Origin: an uncultured Oscillibacter sp.
GTDB taxonomy: Bacteria > Bacillota > Clostridia > Oscillospirales > Oscillospiraceae
Assembly: GCF_910579365.1 (NCBI RefSeq)
Contig: NZ_CAJTUX010000003.1
Coordinates: 1 to 64,000 of the forward strand
Direction of reading: 5' to 3'
DNA: 64,000 nucleotides
This document shows, in pieces, positions 36,389-45,593 of the stretch. The position numbers were made by a program, and so were the translations under genes. Each line of letters opens with the position of its first letter. The stretch's first letter is position 1. The notes under the pieces are model-generated. The model saw only the letters and a list, made by a program, of their open reading frames with translations. It ran no database searches and was not told the DNA's origin.

Positions 36389-36404
36389 ATGTAAGTGTTT
36401 ACAT
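36389..36404. promoter_or_regulatory. LacI-type operator 3
   Basis: ATGTAAGTGTTTACAT, a palindrome with 6-bp arms, ends 24 bases before the LacI gene start, suitable for autorepression. The rest of 36120-36428 is AT-rich and holds no gene or clearly best promoter. Confidence 0.6.
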
Positions 36405-36428
36405 CCTTGTGCGAGAGGAGGTCCCGCC

Positions 36429-37415
36429 ATAAACGCCACCATCTATGACGTCTCCCGTCTCTCCGGTGTCTCCATCGCCACGGTGTCCCGCACCTTTTCC
36501 GATCCCTCCCGGGTCCGGGACGCCACACGGCAAAAGGTCTTCGAGGCGGCGGAAATTCTCCACTACTCCCCCAACGCCATCGCCCGGGCCATGGCCCGGC
36601 AGCGGACGGACAAAATCGCCTTCCTGATCTGCAAGAAGGACGCCACTATTTTGGATGAGTTTTACGCCCGCATTTGCGAGAGCATCATGCGCCGCGCCAT
36701 TCAGTCGGACCGGCAGCTGGTGATCTCCACGGCGGCGGATTGGGCCCAGGCGGCGGGCACCGCTCAGAACAAGCAAGTGGAGGGGGTCATCCTGGGGGGC
36801 AGCGCCCAGGCGGAGATGGTCTCCGAATTCCAGAGCAAGCACATCGCCGTGGTGCTGGTAAACAACCGAATGCCCGGCTTCGACCTTCCCTCCGTGGTGT
36901 CCGACGAGTACGGCGGCGTCCGTCTGGCGGTGGAGCACCTTCTCCATCGGGGGCACCGGAGGATCGCCATGATTGCCGGCCGCTTCTCCCCCTACATTGT
37001 AGGGGAGCGGTACAACGCCTTTCTCCATGTCATGCGGGAGCATGGCGCGGATACCGGCGCCCGGAACATCGCCATGTGCGACCCCACCATTGAAAGCGCC
37101 ACCCAGGCCGCCCTGGACCTTCTGGGCCAGGCGGACCGGCCCACCGCCGTCTTTGGCGCCAACGACGTGATCGCCGCCGGCGCACTGAAGGCCACCCGCC
37201 GTCTGGGACTGAAGGTGCCGGAAGACGTGGCCGTAGTGGGCTTTGACGATTCCACCATCTGCGGCATGGTGGAACCGGAGCTGACCTCCGTCCACATCAA
37301 CTGCCGCCGCATCGGCGAGCTGGGGGTGGACCGCCTCCACGCTCTTTTGAACGGAGAGGAGTGCCCCCAGGTCACCACGGTCCCCGCCGAGCTCCGGGTG
37401 CGGGGGTCCAGCTGA
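36429..37415 (+). CDS. LacI-family transcription regulator with an apparent ATA start
   Basis: A 328-residue repressor if read from ATA 36429. The N-terminal helix-turn-helix (ATIYDVSRLSGVSIATVSRT) starts two codons later and a GAGAGGAGG ribosome site sits eight bases upstream, yet the codon in the start position is ATA and no ATG, GTG or TTG lies in frame nearby. The first in-frame GTG (36483) would remove half of the DNA-binding domain. The sugar-binding domain is complete (GVILGG, VSDEYGGVRLAVEHLLHRGH, FGANDVIAAGALKA, VVGFDDSTICGMVEPELTSV). It most likely controls the ABC importer genes behind it through the three upstream operators. Confidence 0.82.
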   Translation: MNATIYDVSRLSGVSIATVSRTFSDPSRVRDATRQKVFEAAEILHYSPNAIARAMARQRTDKIAFLICKKDATILDEFYARICESIMRRAIQSDRQLVISTAADWAQAAGTAQNKQVEGVILGGSAQAEMVSEFQSKHIAVVLVNNRMPGFDLPSVVSDEYGGVRLAVEHLLHRGHRRIAMIAGRFSPYIVGERYNAFLHVMREHGADTGARNIAMCDPTIESATQAALDLLGQADRPTAVFGANDVIAAGALKATRRLGLKVPEDVAVVGFDDSTICGMVEPELTSVHINCRRIGELGVDRLHALLNGEECPQVTTVPAELRVRGSS

Positions 37416-37487
37416 GAAAATCCCCGCCGCACAGATGCGTTCATTTGCCTCGAAACCGCCGGTGCATGAAACACAAGGAGGAGCGTC

Positions 37488-38327
37488 ATGAAAACGAAGA
37501 AAAAAGCAGTGGCCGCGGCCAAAGCGGTTGTCTGCGCCTTTTTGCTGCTGATCGCCCTGTTTCCCATCTATTGGCTGGTGGCCATGGCCATCCGGCCCAC
37601 CAGCGAGATGACGGGGCACATCTCCATCATCCCCCACTCCCTGACCATGGAACATTTCCTGGCCCTGTTTGTCAGCCGGGGCTTTGGTCAGGCCATTGTC
37701 AACAGTCTTCAGACTACTCTGAGCTCCCTGGTGCTGTCCCTGGCCGTGGGCATCTGCGCGGCCTATGCCATCGCCCGCCGCCGCTTCCGCTTCCGCATCA
37801 AGCAGCCCATGACCTATTGGATTCTCCTGGTCCGGGTCCTGCCTCCGGTGGCCTTTACCATTCCGCTGTATACCATGTTCAGCAAGGTGGGCATTCTGAA
37901 CACCAAGCTCCCCGTTACTCTGGCCTGTGTGCTCATCAATGTCCCGCTGATCATCTGGTTCCTCATCAGCTTCTTCCAGGACCTGCCCGAGGAGGTGGAG
38001 GAGAGCGCCAAGGTGGACGGGGCCACGGAGTGGCAGCTCTTTGTGCGCATCGTCCTGCCCCTGGTGGCCCCGGGCATCGCGGCGGTGGCCATGCTCTCTT
38101 TCATGTACGCGTGGAACGAGTATACCTACACCGTCATCTTCACCCGAACCCCTTCCAACAACACGGTGCCCCTGGCGCTGTCCCTGCTGAACACGGAGGA
38201 TAACCTCACCAACTTCGGTCTGGTGGCCGCCGGCGGCGTGATCTCTGTCATTCCCATCACCCTGTTTGTGATCTTTGCGCAGAACTACTTGATCTCCGGA
38301 CTTTCAAGCGGCGCTGTCAAAGAGTAA
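37488..38327 (+). CDS. Sugar ABC transporter permease, MalG type
   Basis: A 279-residue inner-membrane permease with six hydrophobic segments. The cytoplasmic EAA loop (EEVEESAKVDGATEWQLFVR, with the conserved Gly) docks an ATPase of the MsmK/MalK type. The N-terminal PIYWLVAMAIRPTSEM and C-terminal QNYLISGLSSGAVKE ends are typical of the CUT1 carbohydrate family. [14 protein letters not shown]. It precedes the binding protein and the second permease, an unusual order. No ATPase gene is in the window, so a shared ATPase elsewhere is likely. Confidence 0.92.
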   Translation: MKTKKKAVAAAKAVVCAFLLLIALFPIYWLVAMAIRPTSEMTGHISIIPHSLTMEHFLALFVSRGFGQAIVNSLQTTLSSLVLSLAVGICAAYAIARRRFRFRIKQPMTYWILLVRVLPPVAFTIPLYTMFSKVGILNTKLPVTLACVLINVPLIIWFLISFFQDLPEEVEESAKVDGATEWQLFVRIVLPLVAPGIAAVAMLSFMYAWNEYTYTVIFTRTPSNNTVPLALSLLNTEDNLTNFGLVAAGGVISVIPITLFVIFAQNYLISGLSSGAVKE

Positions 38328-38374
38328 CAAAATCATCCAGCCACCCAACGCGAACAAGATTAGGAGGAAAAGAA

Positions 38375-39658
38375 ATGAAAAAGGTATTTGCGCTGATCCT
38401 GACCTTGGTCATGGTCCTGTCCCTGGCCGCCTGCGGAGGCGGTTCCGGCAGCTCCGGCGATTCCGGCAGCTCCGGCGATTCCGGTTCCTCCGGCGGGTCC
38501 GACGCCGGAAGCAGCTCCGGCAGTCCCACCAAGATGACCCTCATCCTGCGGGGCGGCACCTATGCCGACGCCCTGAAGGCCGCCCTTCCCGCCTTCGAGA
38601 AGGAAAACAACGTCACCATCGAGGTGCAGGAGCTGTCCTTTGACGACCTGCACACCGGCATCGCCCTGGACTCCGTGAACCCCGAGGGCGCCTATGACCT
38701 GTGCATGGTGGACGGCTCCTGGATGGCCGAGTTCACCGAGAGCAATGTGCTGGCCAACCTCAGCGACATGGGCTACAGCTTCGACGACGATATCATCTCC
38801 GCCACCACGGACATCTGCATGGTGGACGGCAGCATCTATCTGGCCCCCTTCTTCGGCAACGTCACCGTCATGATGTACAACAAGCAGCTCATCGCCGACG
38901 CGGGCTATGAGCCGGAGCAGATCGAGACCTTTGCCGACCTGATGGACATCGCCCAGAAGACCAACGCCGCCGGCAAGACCGGCTTCCTGATCCGCGGCGG
39001 CAGCCCGGACAACATCGTCTCCGACTTCATCCCCCACCTGCTGGTCCACGGCGGCTGGGTAGTGGACGGGAACAACAAGCCCACCGTCAACACGCCGGAG
39101 TTCAAGGCCGCCATGCAGGAGTATCTGGACCTGTACGCCTTGGGCGGCACCATGGATAAGGACGACATCGTCGCCGCCATCGACGGCGGCACCGCCGCCC
39201 TGGGTCAGGCCTGGCCCGGCTGGTACGTCCCCTCCGCCGACACCAACGCCAGCTACACCGTCATTCCCACCAAGCTGGATGACAGCGACTCCTCCAAGAA
39301 CACCTCCATGTACGGCGTGTGGTGCATCGGCATCCCCGCCAACGCCCCCCACAAAGACCTGGCCAAGGCCCTGCTGGAGTACGTGATGAGCCCCGAGGTC
39401 CAGCTGGCGTCCATCGACGTGGGCGGCGTGCCCTGCCGGTACTCCAGCTTGCTGAACGAGGATGTTCTGAAGACCTATCCCCAGTACGCCACCGTCTGCG
39501 CGGCGCTGGAGAGCGGCGTTTACCGTCCTGTCATCGCCGAATGGACCCAGTTCACCAACATTCTGGGCACGGAGATGGACAACATCATCCAGGGCGTGAA
39601 GACCATCGACCAGGGTCTTGCCGACGCGCAGGGAGAGCTGGAGGCTCTGCTCGGCTAA
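38375..39658 (+). CDS. Sugar ABC transporter substrate-binding lipoprotein
   Basis: A 427-residue family-1 extracellular solute-binding protein. Signal MKKVFALILTLVMVLSLAAC ends in a lipobox cysteine and is followed by a low-complexity Gly/Ser linker (about 21-50) encoded by short DNA repeats. The mature part has the family features GAYDLCMVDGSWMAEF, LAPFFGNVTVMMYNKQL and a late GVWCIGIPANAPHKDLAKAL segment. RBS TAGGAGGAAAAG. The ligand is probably an oligosaccharide but cannot be read. A hairpin without T-run follows. Confidence 0.92.
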   Translation: MKKVFALILTLVMVLSLAACGGGSGSSGDSGSSGDSGSSGGSDAGSSSGSPTKMTLILRGGTYADALKAALPAFEKENNVTIEVQELSFDDLHTGIALDSVNPEGAYDLCMVDGSWMAEFTESNVLANLSDMGYSFDDDIISATTDICMVDGSIYLAPFFGNVTVMMYNKQLIADAGYEPEQIETFADLMDIAQKTNAAGKTGFLIRGGSPDNIVSDFIPHLLVHGGWVVDGNNKPTVNTPEFKAAMQEYLDLYALGGTMDKDDIVAAIDGGTAALGQAWPGWYVPSADTNASYTVIPTKLDDSDSSKNTSMYGVWCIGIPANAPHKDLAKALLEYVMSPEVQLASIDVGGVPCRYSSLLNEDVLKTYPQYATVCAALESGVYRPVIAEWTQFTNILGTEMDNIIQGVKTIDQGLADAQGELEALLG

Positions 39659-39707
39659 GCCGCGGCGTCCCCTTTCCCGCAGTCTCTTCTTTCCACCCCA
39701 ACCGCCC

Positions 39708-39735
39708 GGCGGCCGGGACCAAAGTCCCGGCCGCC
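39708..39735 (+). other. Intercistronic hairpin after the binding-protein gene
   Basis: A perfect 12-bp GC-rich stem (39708-39719 and 39724-39735) with a 4-base loop and no T-run. Such hairpins after binding-protein genes usually stabilise that part of the mRNA so that more binding protein than permease is made. Confidence 0.6.
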
Positions 39736-39779
39736 CCTCCAAACAGCGCCCCATCCTTCAAACTGGTGAGGATTATGCT

Positions 39780-40676
39780 ATGATGAAAAACCGACCCGAA
39801 AAACTGAATACCGCCCAGAGCTCCACCAATCGGTTTGGCCTGGGGATGCTGTCTCCCACCATCTTGATTCTCCTGGTCATGACCGCCTATCCCCTGATTT
39901 CCACACTGATCTACAGCTTCACCGATTACAACTATCTCAAGGGCGCGGACAAGGCGTCCTTCATCGCCCTGGCGAACTACGCCAAGCTCTTCAATCACAC
40001 CTATTTCCGCCAGGCGGTCTGGAACACCGTGAAGTTCACCATCCTGGCCGTGGTGCTGGAGATGTTCTTCGGCTTGCTGGTGGCGGTGTTCATCCACAGT
40101 CTCAAACGGGGACAGAAGGTTATGCGGACCCTGCTGCTGCTGCCCTATCTGCTGCCCGCCGTCACGGTGGCCCTGAGCTGGCGGATGATGCTCTCCTCCA
40201 ACTATGGCATCATCAATCAGTTCCTCACAGGCCTGGGCCTTCCGGTGTTCAACTGGTTCATGGACACCAAGACGGCCTTCGGCATGATCCTGCTCATTGA
40301 CGTGTGGCAAAACGTGCCCTTCGTATTCCTGCTGCTCTACGCCTCCCTCCAGTCCGTGCCGGAAGGGCAGTACGAGGCCGCCCGAATCGACGGGGCGGGT
40401 ACGCTCCAGCAGTTCTGGTTTGTCACCGTTCCCAATATCAAAAACAGCCTGGCCCTCTGCGCCCTGCTGCGGACCATCGATACCTTCCGCCTTTTCGAGA
40501 AGGTCAACGTCCTCACCGGCGGCGGCCCGGCCAACACCACCTCGACGATTACCCAGTATCTCTATAACTACGGCATCAAGTCCCTGGACTTCGGCTTTGG
40601 CAGCGCCGGCGCCATTGTCATGACCCTGCTGGTGCTGGTCCTCTCCAGCTTCTATATCAAGCGGGCCATTCAGTAG
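39780..40676 (+). CDS. Sugar ABC transporter permease, MalF type
   Basis: A 298-residue permease with six hydrophobic segments. Features are SPTILILLVMTAYPLISTL (first helix), the QAVWNTVKFT start of the core, and the EAA loop PEGQYEAARIDGAGTLQQFW. It pairs with the MalG-type permease encoded before the binding protein. The start at 39780 follows GGTGAGG; the frame upstream is open but crosses the hairpin. The next gene starts three bases after its stop. Confidence 0.92.
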   Translation: MMKNRPEKLNTAQSSTNRFGLGMLSPTILILLVMTAYPLISTLIYSFTDYNYLKGADKASFIALANYAKLFNHTYFRQAVWNTVKFTILAVVLEMFFGLLVAVFIHSLKRGQKVMRTLLLLPYLLPAVTVALSWRMMLSSNYGIINQFLTGLGLPVFNWFMDTKTAFGMILLIDVWQNVPFVFLLLYASLQSVPEGQYEAARIDGAGTLQQFWFVTVPNIKNSLALCALLRTIDTFRLFEKVNVLTGGGPANTTSTITQYLYNYGIKSLDFGFGSAGAIVMTLLVLVLSSFYIKRAIQ

Positions 40677-40679
40677 CGT

Positions 40680-41663
40680 ATGGAGAATATGAAACTGACA
40701 TTTGTGAACGTGGGCTATGGCGAAGCCATATTGCTGGAATGTCCGAACCCCTCCCGCCCCGGCGGCGCCTTCATCCTGGTGATTGACGGCGGCAGCGGCG
40801 AAGCGGAGGAGTACCGGGACCGCTCCACAGGCCGCGTTCCCCTGGCGGACTACCTCTTCGCCAGAAGGCTGGACCACATTGACGTGTTGGCCAGCACCCA
40901 TATCCACGAGGACCATCTCTGCGGTCTAGTCCCCTTGCCGGGGCGCTGGCCGCCTAAGGAACTCTGGCAGACCCTGCCGCCGGACTTTTACCGCTCTCTT
41001 CGCACCCTGCCCCCTCTGGCGGAGGCCACTGTCTCCCAGGATAAGTTCCGCCGGTCCATTAACGACTACCAAACCCTCTGCGGCGAAGTTGAGGCCCGGG
41101 GCGGCACGCTGCAATCCCTCTCCGCCGGATGGGAGATTCGCCCCTGTCCTGGGCTGACCATTCGCTGCCTGGGGCCCTCCCAAACCAGGGCGGTGGAGCT
41201 GGCGGCCCTCTTCGCGGACCTGAACCGTGAGGAGGAGCGAGAGACCTTCCGGCAAAAGCTCAGCGCCCTGGATGGAGCCATGAACAATTATAGCGCCATC
41301 CTGCTGCTGGATTACCGGGGCACCCGCATTCTGCTGCCGGGGGACACCAACCGTTTGGGCTACGGGGAAATCGCCCCGGAGGACCTGCCAGCCCATCTCT
41401 TCAAGGTCGGCCACCACGGGCAGCGGGACGGGGCGGACGCCGCTCTTATCCGTGCCGTCCGTCCCAAGGCCGTAATCTGCTGCGCCTCCAGCGACCGGCG
41501 TTACCAAAGCGCTCATCCGGAGCTGCTCCGGCTGCTGGCGGACAACGGCGCGGCGCTGTACTTCTCCGATTGTCCCCAGCTTCCCCACCTGGCCCCGCCG
41601 CCTCATCAGGCGCTGGTCTTCACCATCGGGGCGGAGGGTCACTTCACTGCGGAGTATCAATAG
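40680..41663 (+). CDS. Metallo-beta-lactamase-fold hydrolase (ComEC/Rec2-like domain)
   Basis: A 327-residue soluble protein. The metal motif STHIHEDHLCG (His74, His76, Asp78, His79), an initial LTFVNVGYGEAILLE, and later ILLPGDTN and FKVGHHGQRDGAD are characteristic of the ComEC-like metallo-beta-lactamase group. There is no membrane part. It begins three bases after the permease stop, so it appears to belong to the sugar operon; a second ATG lies nine bases in. The substrate is unknown, and the operon place does not fit an obvious sugar-catabolic role. Confidence 0.8.
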   Translation: MENMKLTFVNVGYGEAILLECPNPSRPGGAFILVIDGGSGEAEEYRDRSTGRVPLADYLFARRLDHIDVLASTHIHEDHLCGLVPLPGRWPPKELWQTLPPDFYRSLRTLPPLAEATVSQDKFRRSINDYQTLCGEVEARGGTLQSLSAGWEIRPCPGLTIRCLGPSQTRAVELAALFADLNREEERETFRQKLSALDGAMNNYSAILLLDYRGTRILLPGDTNRLGYGEIAPEDLPAHLFKVGHHGQRDGADAALIRAVRPKAVICCASSDRRYQSAHPELLRLLADNGAALYFSDCPQLPHLAPPPHQALVFTIGAEGHFTAEYQ

Positions 41664-41667
41664 GCCA

Positions 41668-41706
41668 AAAACGGCCGGTCAGAATGTCTGACCGGCCGTT
41701 TTCTCG
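41668..41706. terminator. Terminator of the sugar operon (bidirectional)
   Basis: Sixteen-bp stem (41668-41683 and 41687-41702) with a 3-base loop, A-rich before and T-rich after, between convergent genes. Confidence 0.85.
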
Positions 41707-41765
41707 TTTCGCAGGACCACGCTGTCAAGCCCCAGAACACGGCCACCGCCTGTCCGGGTTTGCGT

Positions 41766-43613
41766 TCAGCCCTCCTCCGTTTTGCCGAAGACCTTCAAAA
41801 ACGCCTCCCGTTCCATGGTCTCGTTCTCCAGGAGGTATTTCGCCACAGCGTCCAGCACCTGCCGCTTTTCCGACAGGATGTCCTCGCACCGGCGGTAGGC
41901 CTCGTCCACCACCCGGCGGACCTCCTCGTCAATCTGGGCGGCTACGGCCTCGGAATAGCTCCGGCCCTGGCTCATGGTCCGGCCGATGAACACCTCGTCG
42001 TGGCCCCCCTCAAAGGAGACGGAGCCGATGGTCTCGCTCATGCCGTACACCGCCACCATCTTCCGGGCAATGGAGGTGGCCCGCTGGATGTCGTTGCTGG
42101 CCCCGGTGGAGATGTCCCCCAGGCAAAGCTTCTCCGCCACCCGTCCCCCCAGGAGGGCGACAATCCGGTCCTCCATATAGCGCTTGGAGAGGAAGGTCCG
42201 GTCCTCCTCCGGCAGGGCGATGGTCATGCCTCCCGCCTGCCCTCTGGGAACGATGGTAATCTGGTTCACCGGGTCGTGCTCCGGCAGGGTTTCCATCACC
42301 ACGGCGTGGCCCGCCTCATGCCAGGCCGTCAGCTCCCGTTCATGCTGGGAAATAACCCGGCTCCGCTTCTCCGGACCGGCCAGGACCTTGATCTCCGCCT
42401 CCCGGAGGTCTTCCATGGTGATATAGTCCCGGTCCCGCCGGGCAGCCAGCAGGGCGCCCTCGTTCACCAGGTTCTCCAAATCCGCCCCGGTGAATCCGGC
42501 GGTACCCCGGGCCAGCTGCCGCAGGTCCACATCCTCAGAGAGGGGCTTGCCCTTGACGTGAATCTTCAGGATCTCCTCCCGGCCCTTGATGTCGGGGAGA
42601 CCCACATAGATCTGCCGGTCAAACCGCCCCGGCCGCAGGAGCGCCGGGTCCAGCACGTCCGCCCGGTTTGTCGCCGCCAGGACCACGACACCCTCGTTGG
42701 CGGCAAAGCCGTCCATCTCCACCAGGAGCTGGTTCAGAGTCTGCTCCCGCTCGTCGTGGCCGCCGCCCACGCCGGCGCCCCGCTGGCGGCCCACAGCGTC
42801 GATCTCGTCAATGAACACAATAGCGGGCGAGGTTTTCTTCGCCTGGTCGAAGAGGTCCCGCACCCGGCTGGCGCCCACGCCCACATAGAGCTCCACAAAG
42901 TCGGACCCGGAGATGGAGAGGAAGCCCACGCCCGCCTCTCCGGCCACAGCCTTGGCCAGCAGCGTCTTGCCGGTGCCCGGGGGGCCCACCAGCAGCACGC
43001 CCTTGGGAATCCGCGCTCCCAGTCCGATAAACCGCCGGGGGTCCCGGAGAAACTCCACGATCTCCTGAAGCTCCTCCTTCTCCTCGTCCGCTCCGGCCAC
43101 ATCCTCAAAGCGGACCTTCCGGTCCTTTTCCGACAGCGTCCTGGTCCGGGCGGAACCGAATCTCGCCATACGGTCGGCCCCCATGCCGCCGCCCTGGTTC
43201 CGAAGCATCAGGAAATACCACATGCCGCAAAGCAGCGCCGCCATCAAAACCCAGGGCAGCAGCAGCTCCAGCCAGTTGGTGGAGTGATCCTGCTGATAGT
43301 CATAGGAGGTGATGACGCCCCTGGCGGCCTGCTCCTCCACCAGCTGACCCAGACTGTCATAAAACAGGTCGAAGTCATAGAGCTCATACCGCAGGGTATT
43401 CCGCCCCTCCGGCTCCCCCCGCAGCGTCATCAGCAGCGTGTTGTCCCGGATGGTGAAGGACTCCACCTTCTCCTGCCGGAAGAGCTGCTCCACCTGCGAG
43501 AAATCCAGCCGCTCGCTCTGGCTGTTCATCTGCCAGATCCAGCTGAGACACAGCAGAATCACCAGCCCCAGCATCAAAAAGCTCAGGCTGGAGGTTCGGT
43601 TTTGCTTGGACAC
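41766..43613 (-). CDS. ftsH: ATP-dependent zinc metalloprotease FtsH
   Basis: A 615-residue membrane AAA protease that degrades membrane and cytosolic proteins. Two membrane helices (about 11-28 and 115-135) flank an extracellular domain. Then come the AAA module with [27 protein letters not shown], the SRH region [19 protein letters not shown], and the protease zinc motif HEAGH with the distant Asp. Start is GTG at 43613 with AAGGAGG nine bases upstream. It is the last gene of tilS-hpt-ftsH, a conserved Firmicutes order. Confidence 0.95.
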   Translation of the reverse strand: MSKQNRTSSLSFLMLGLVILLCLSWIWQMNSQSERLDFSQVEQLFRQEKVESFTIRDNTLLMTLRGEPEGRNTLRYELYDFDLFYDSLGQLVEEQAARGVITSYDYQQDHSTNWLELLLPWVLMAALLCGMWYFLMLRNQGGGMGADRMARFGSARTRTLSEKDRKVRFEDVAGADEEKEELQEIVEFLRDPRRFIGLGARIPKGVLLVGPPGTGKTLLAKAVAGEAGVGFLSISGSDFVELYVGVGASRVRDLFDQAKKTSPAIVFIDEIDAVGRQRGAGVGGGHDEREQTLNQLLVEMDGFAANEGVVVLAATNRADVLDPALLRPGRFDRQIYVGLPDIKGREEILKIHVKGKPLSEDVDLRQLARGTAGFTGADLENLVNEGALLAARRDRDYITMEDLREAEIKVLAGPEKRSRVISQHERELTAWHEAGHAVVMETLPEHDPVNQITIVPRGQAGGMTIALPEEDRTFLSKRYMEDRIVALLGGRVAEKLCLGDISTGASNDIQRATSIARKMVAVYGMSETIGSVSFEGGHDEVFIGRTMSQGRSYSEAVAAQIDEEVRRVVDEAYRRCEDILSEKRQVLDAVAKYLLENETMEREAFLKVFGKTEEG

Positions 43614-43660
43614 GATGGCATTCCTCCTTTAAGCCGCCGGGCGGGCGGCGCTTGGGTCTC

Positions 43661-44215
43661 TTATTTGCCCGCGTAGACCTCCGGCTTCAGCACGCCGATA
43701 TAGGGCACGTTCCGGTACATCTGGGCATAGTCCAGGCCGTAGCCCACCACGAACTCGTCCGGCACCGTAAAGCCGCAGAGATCGGCGGTAATGGCCTTCT
43801 CCCGTCGGGCGGGCTTGTCCAAAAGGGTCACAATGGTGATGGACTCCGCGCCCTTGGTCAGAAAATACTCCTTCAAGAAAGCCAGGGTATTCCCGGAGTC
43901 CAGAATGTCCTCCACAATAATCAGGTGCCGCCCGGTGATGTCCTGCTGAAGGTCGTGGTTGATCTTCACCCGGCCGGAAGAGGCCGTCGCGTTCCCATAG
44001 GAGCTGACGGCGATGAACTCCACGTCGCTTTTGAGCTGGCAGGCCCGGACCAGGTCCGTCATGAAGACGAAGCTGCCCTTCAAAACCCCCAGGAACAGGG
44101 GCTTCTTCCCCTGGAACTTCTCATACAGTTCCTCCCCCATCTCCGCCACGCGGGTTTTCAGCTGCTCCTCCGTCACCAATACCTTCAGAATGTCCTTCTC
44201 CATTTCACTACGCAT
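43661..44215 (-). CDS. hpt: Hypoxanthine phosphoribosyltransferase
   Basis: A 184-residue purine-salvage enzyme that makes IMP or GMP from the free base and PRPP. The PRPP motif VEDILDSGNTL is clear, as are VLKGSFVFMTDLVR and the KPEVYAGK-type end (FVVGYGLDYAQMYRNVPYIG). The ATG at 44215 is chosen from several candidates because GAGGAGG lies nine bases upstream; it overlaps the tilS end by eight bases, which implies coupling. Confidence 0.95.
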   Translation of the reverse strand: MRSEMEKDILKVLVTEEQLKTRVAEMGEELYEKFQGKKPLFLGVLKGSFVFMTDLVRACQLKSDVEFIAVSSYGNATASSGRVKINHDLQQDITGRHLIIVEDILDSGNTLAFLKEYFLTKGAESITIVTLLDKPARREKAITADLCGFTVPDEFVVGYGLDYAQMYRNVPYIGVLKPEVYAGK

Positions 44216-45593
44216 CGTGTCCATCCTCCTCAATAATATGTTTCTCGACCTTTATAAACCGGAAGCCCGATCCGTCCTCCGGCGCAAAAGCAACATCCAC
44301 ACCCAGCCGCCACACGGCGGCCAGCTTCCCCCCCACGTAAACGGCGGGCAGACGGTCCCGCTCCTCCAAAGAAATGCGCCTGTCCAGGCACAGCCGTTTC
44401 ACGCTCCGGGCTCCTCTGGCGCCGGACAGGGCCAGCCGCTCCCCCGGCGGGCAGGGGCCCACGGTAACCACCGGACTCTGTCCCGGCCTTCCCCGCCAGA
44501 AGAAGGCGATGCCGTCTCCGTCCTCCGGGTGGTCCAACAAGGTCAGGGTGTACTCCCCCCATTCAAGCGGACGGCCCGGGACCAGCTGGACCTCCGTCAG
44601 GCGCTGGGGCCGGGTCTCCAGAATCAGCCAGCGGCGGCAGGTCCGGGCGGTGACGCCGCGGGGCAGACTCAGCCGCCCCTCCTTTCCCCAGGCCGTGGAG
44701 CGGGTCAGGTCCATCAGGGCCTCCAGGTGGACCGCACCAACATCCTTCCGCCCCACGCCCAAAAGGTCGAACAACCGCAGCAGCATCCGGGGCCGCACCG
44801 CCGCCGGAGCCTGGGCCAGGGCGTCCATGGAGAGAGTCACCCGGCCCTCCTGAACTTCCACGCGGACCGTGCGGGCGGCGGCGTCCGCCTCCAACGAGCG
44901 GTCCACGCCCCGGAGCCGTCCGGCGGTTTGGCCGATGTGCTCCACTGCCCGGGGGTTCAGCGCCTTCAGCAGCGGCATCACCTGGAGCCGCAGAAAGTTC
45001 CGGGCGGCGGCCTCCGGATCGGCGTTGGTCTCATCCTCAATATGGGAAACGCCCCAACGGGCGGCGTAAGCCGCCAGCTCTTCCCGGGTCACGCGCAGCA
45101 GGGGGCGGCAGATTCCCTCCCGCTCCCAGTCCATTCCGGTCAGGCCTTTCAACCCCGTACCCCGAACCAGGTTCAGCAAGACGGTTTCAGCGTTGTCGTC
45201 CGCGTGATGAGCGGTGTAAAGGCGTTTACATTCCGTCTCCTTCGCCGTCTGGCGCAGGAAGGCGTACCGCAGATTCCGGGCGGCCTCCTCTATGGAGAGT
45301 CCTTCTTGTTCCGCGTGTTCCCGGACACCGCCTCTTCCCACGGTCAGGGAGATGTTCCACCGGGTGCAGATTTCCCGGACAAATTCCTCGTCCCGGTCCG
45401 ACGCCTCCCCCCGGAGCTTGTGGTTGAAGTGGGCGGCGGACAGGCATCCTCCCCGCTGCCTGCACCATGCGTCCAACATGTGGAGCAGGCACATGGAGTC
45501 CAGCCCTCCGGACACGGCGCAGAGCACCCGCTCTCCCCTCTCCGGCAGAACCCGCTGGGGAGCGCGGTCCAGCAATTCAGTCCTCGCCGTCAT
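44208..45593 (-). CDS. tilS: tRNA(Ile)-lysidine synthetase
   Basis: A 461-residue enzyme that attaches lysine to C34 of the tRNA that reads AUA. The N-terminal PP-loop is AVSGGLDSMCLLH, followed by FNHKLRGEASDRDEEFV, YTAHHADDNAETVLLNLVRG and RPLL; the middle TilS domain and C-terminal domain (RLCLDRRISLEERDRLPAV) complete it. Its start overlaps the dnaB end by 17 bases, and its end overlaps hpt. The presence of tilS means AUA codons are read in this organism, which is relevant to the ATA start noted for the LacI gene only in a general way. Confidence 0.94.
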   Translation of the reverse strand: MTARTELLDRAPQRVLPERGERVLCAVSGGLDSMCLLHMLDAWCRQRGGCLSAAHFNHKLRGEASDRDEEFVREICTRWNISLTVGRGGVREHAEQEGLSIEEAARNLRYAFLRQTAKETECKRLYTAHHADDNAETVLLNLVRGTGLKGLTGMDWEREGICRPLLRVTREELAAYAARWGVSHIEDETNADPEAAARNFLRLQVMPLLKALNPRAVEHIGQTAGRLRGVDRSLEADAAARTVRVEVQEGRVTLSMDALAQAPAAVRPRMLLRLFDLLGVGRKDVGAVHLEALMDLTRSTAWGKEGRLSLPRGVTARTCRRWLILETRPQRLTEVQLVPGRPLEWGEYTLTLLDHPEDGDGIAFFWRGRPGQSPVVTVGPCPPGERLALSGARGARSVKRLCLDRRISLEERDRLPAVYVGGKLAAVWRLGVDVAFAPEDGSGFRFIKVEKHIIEEDGHDA

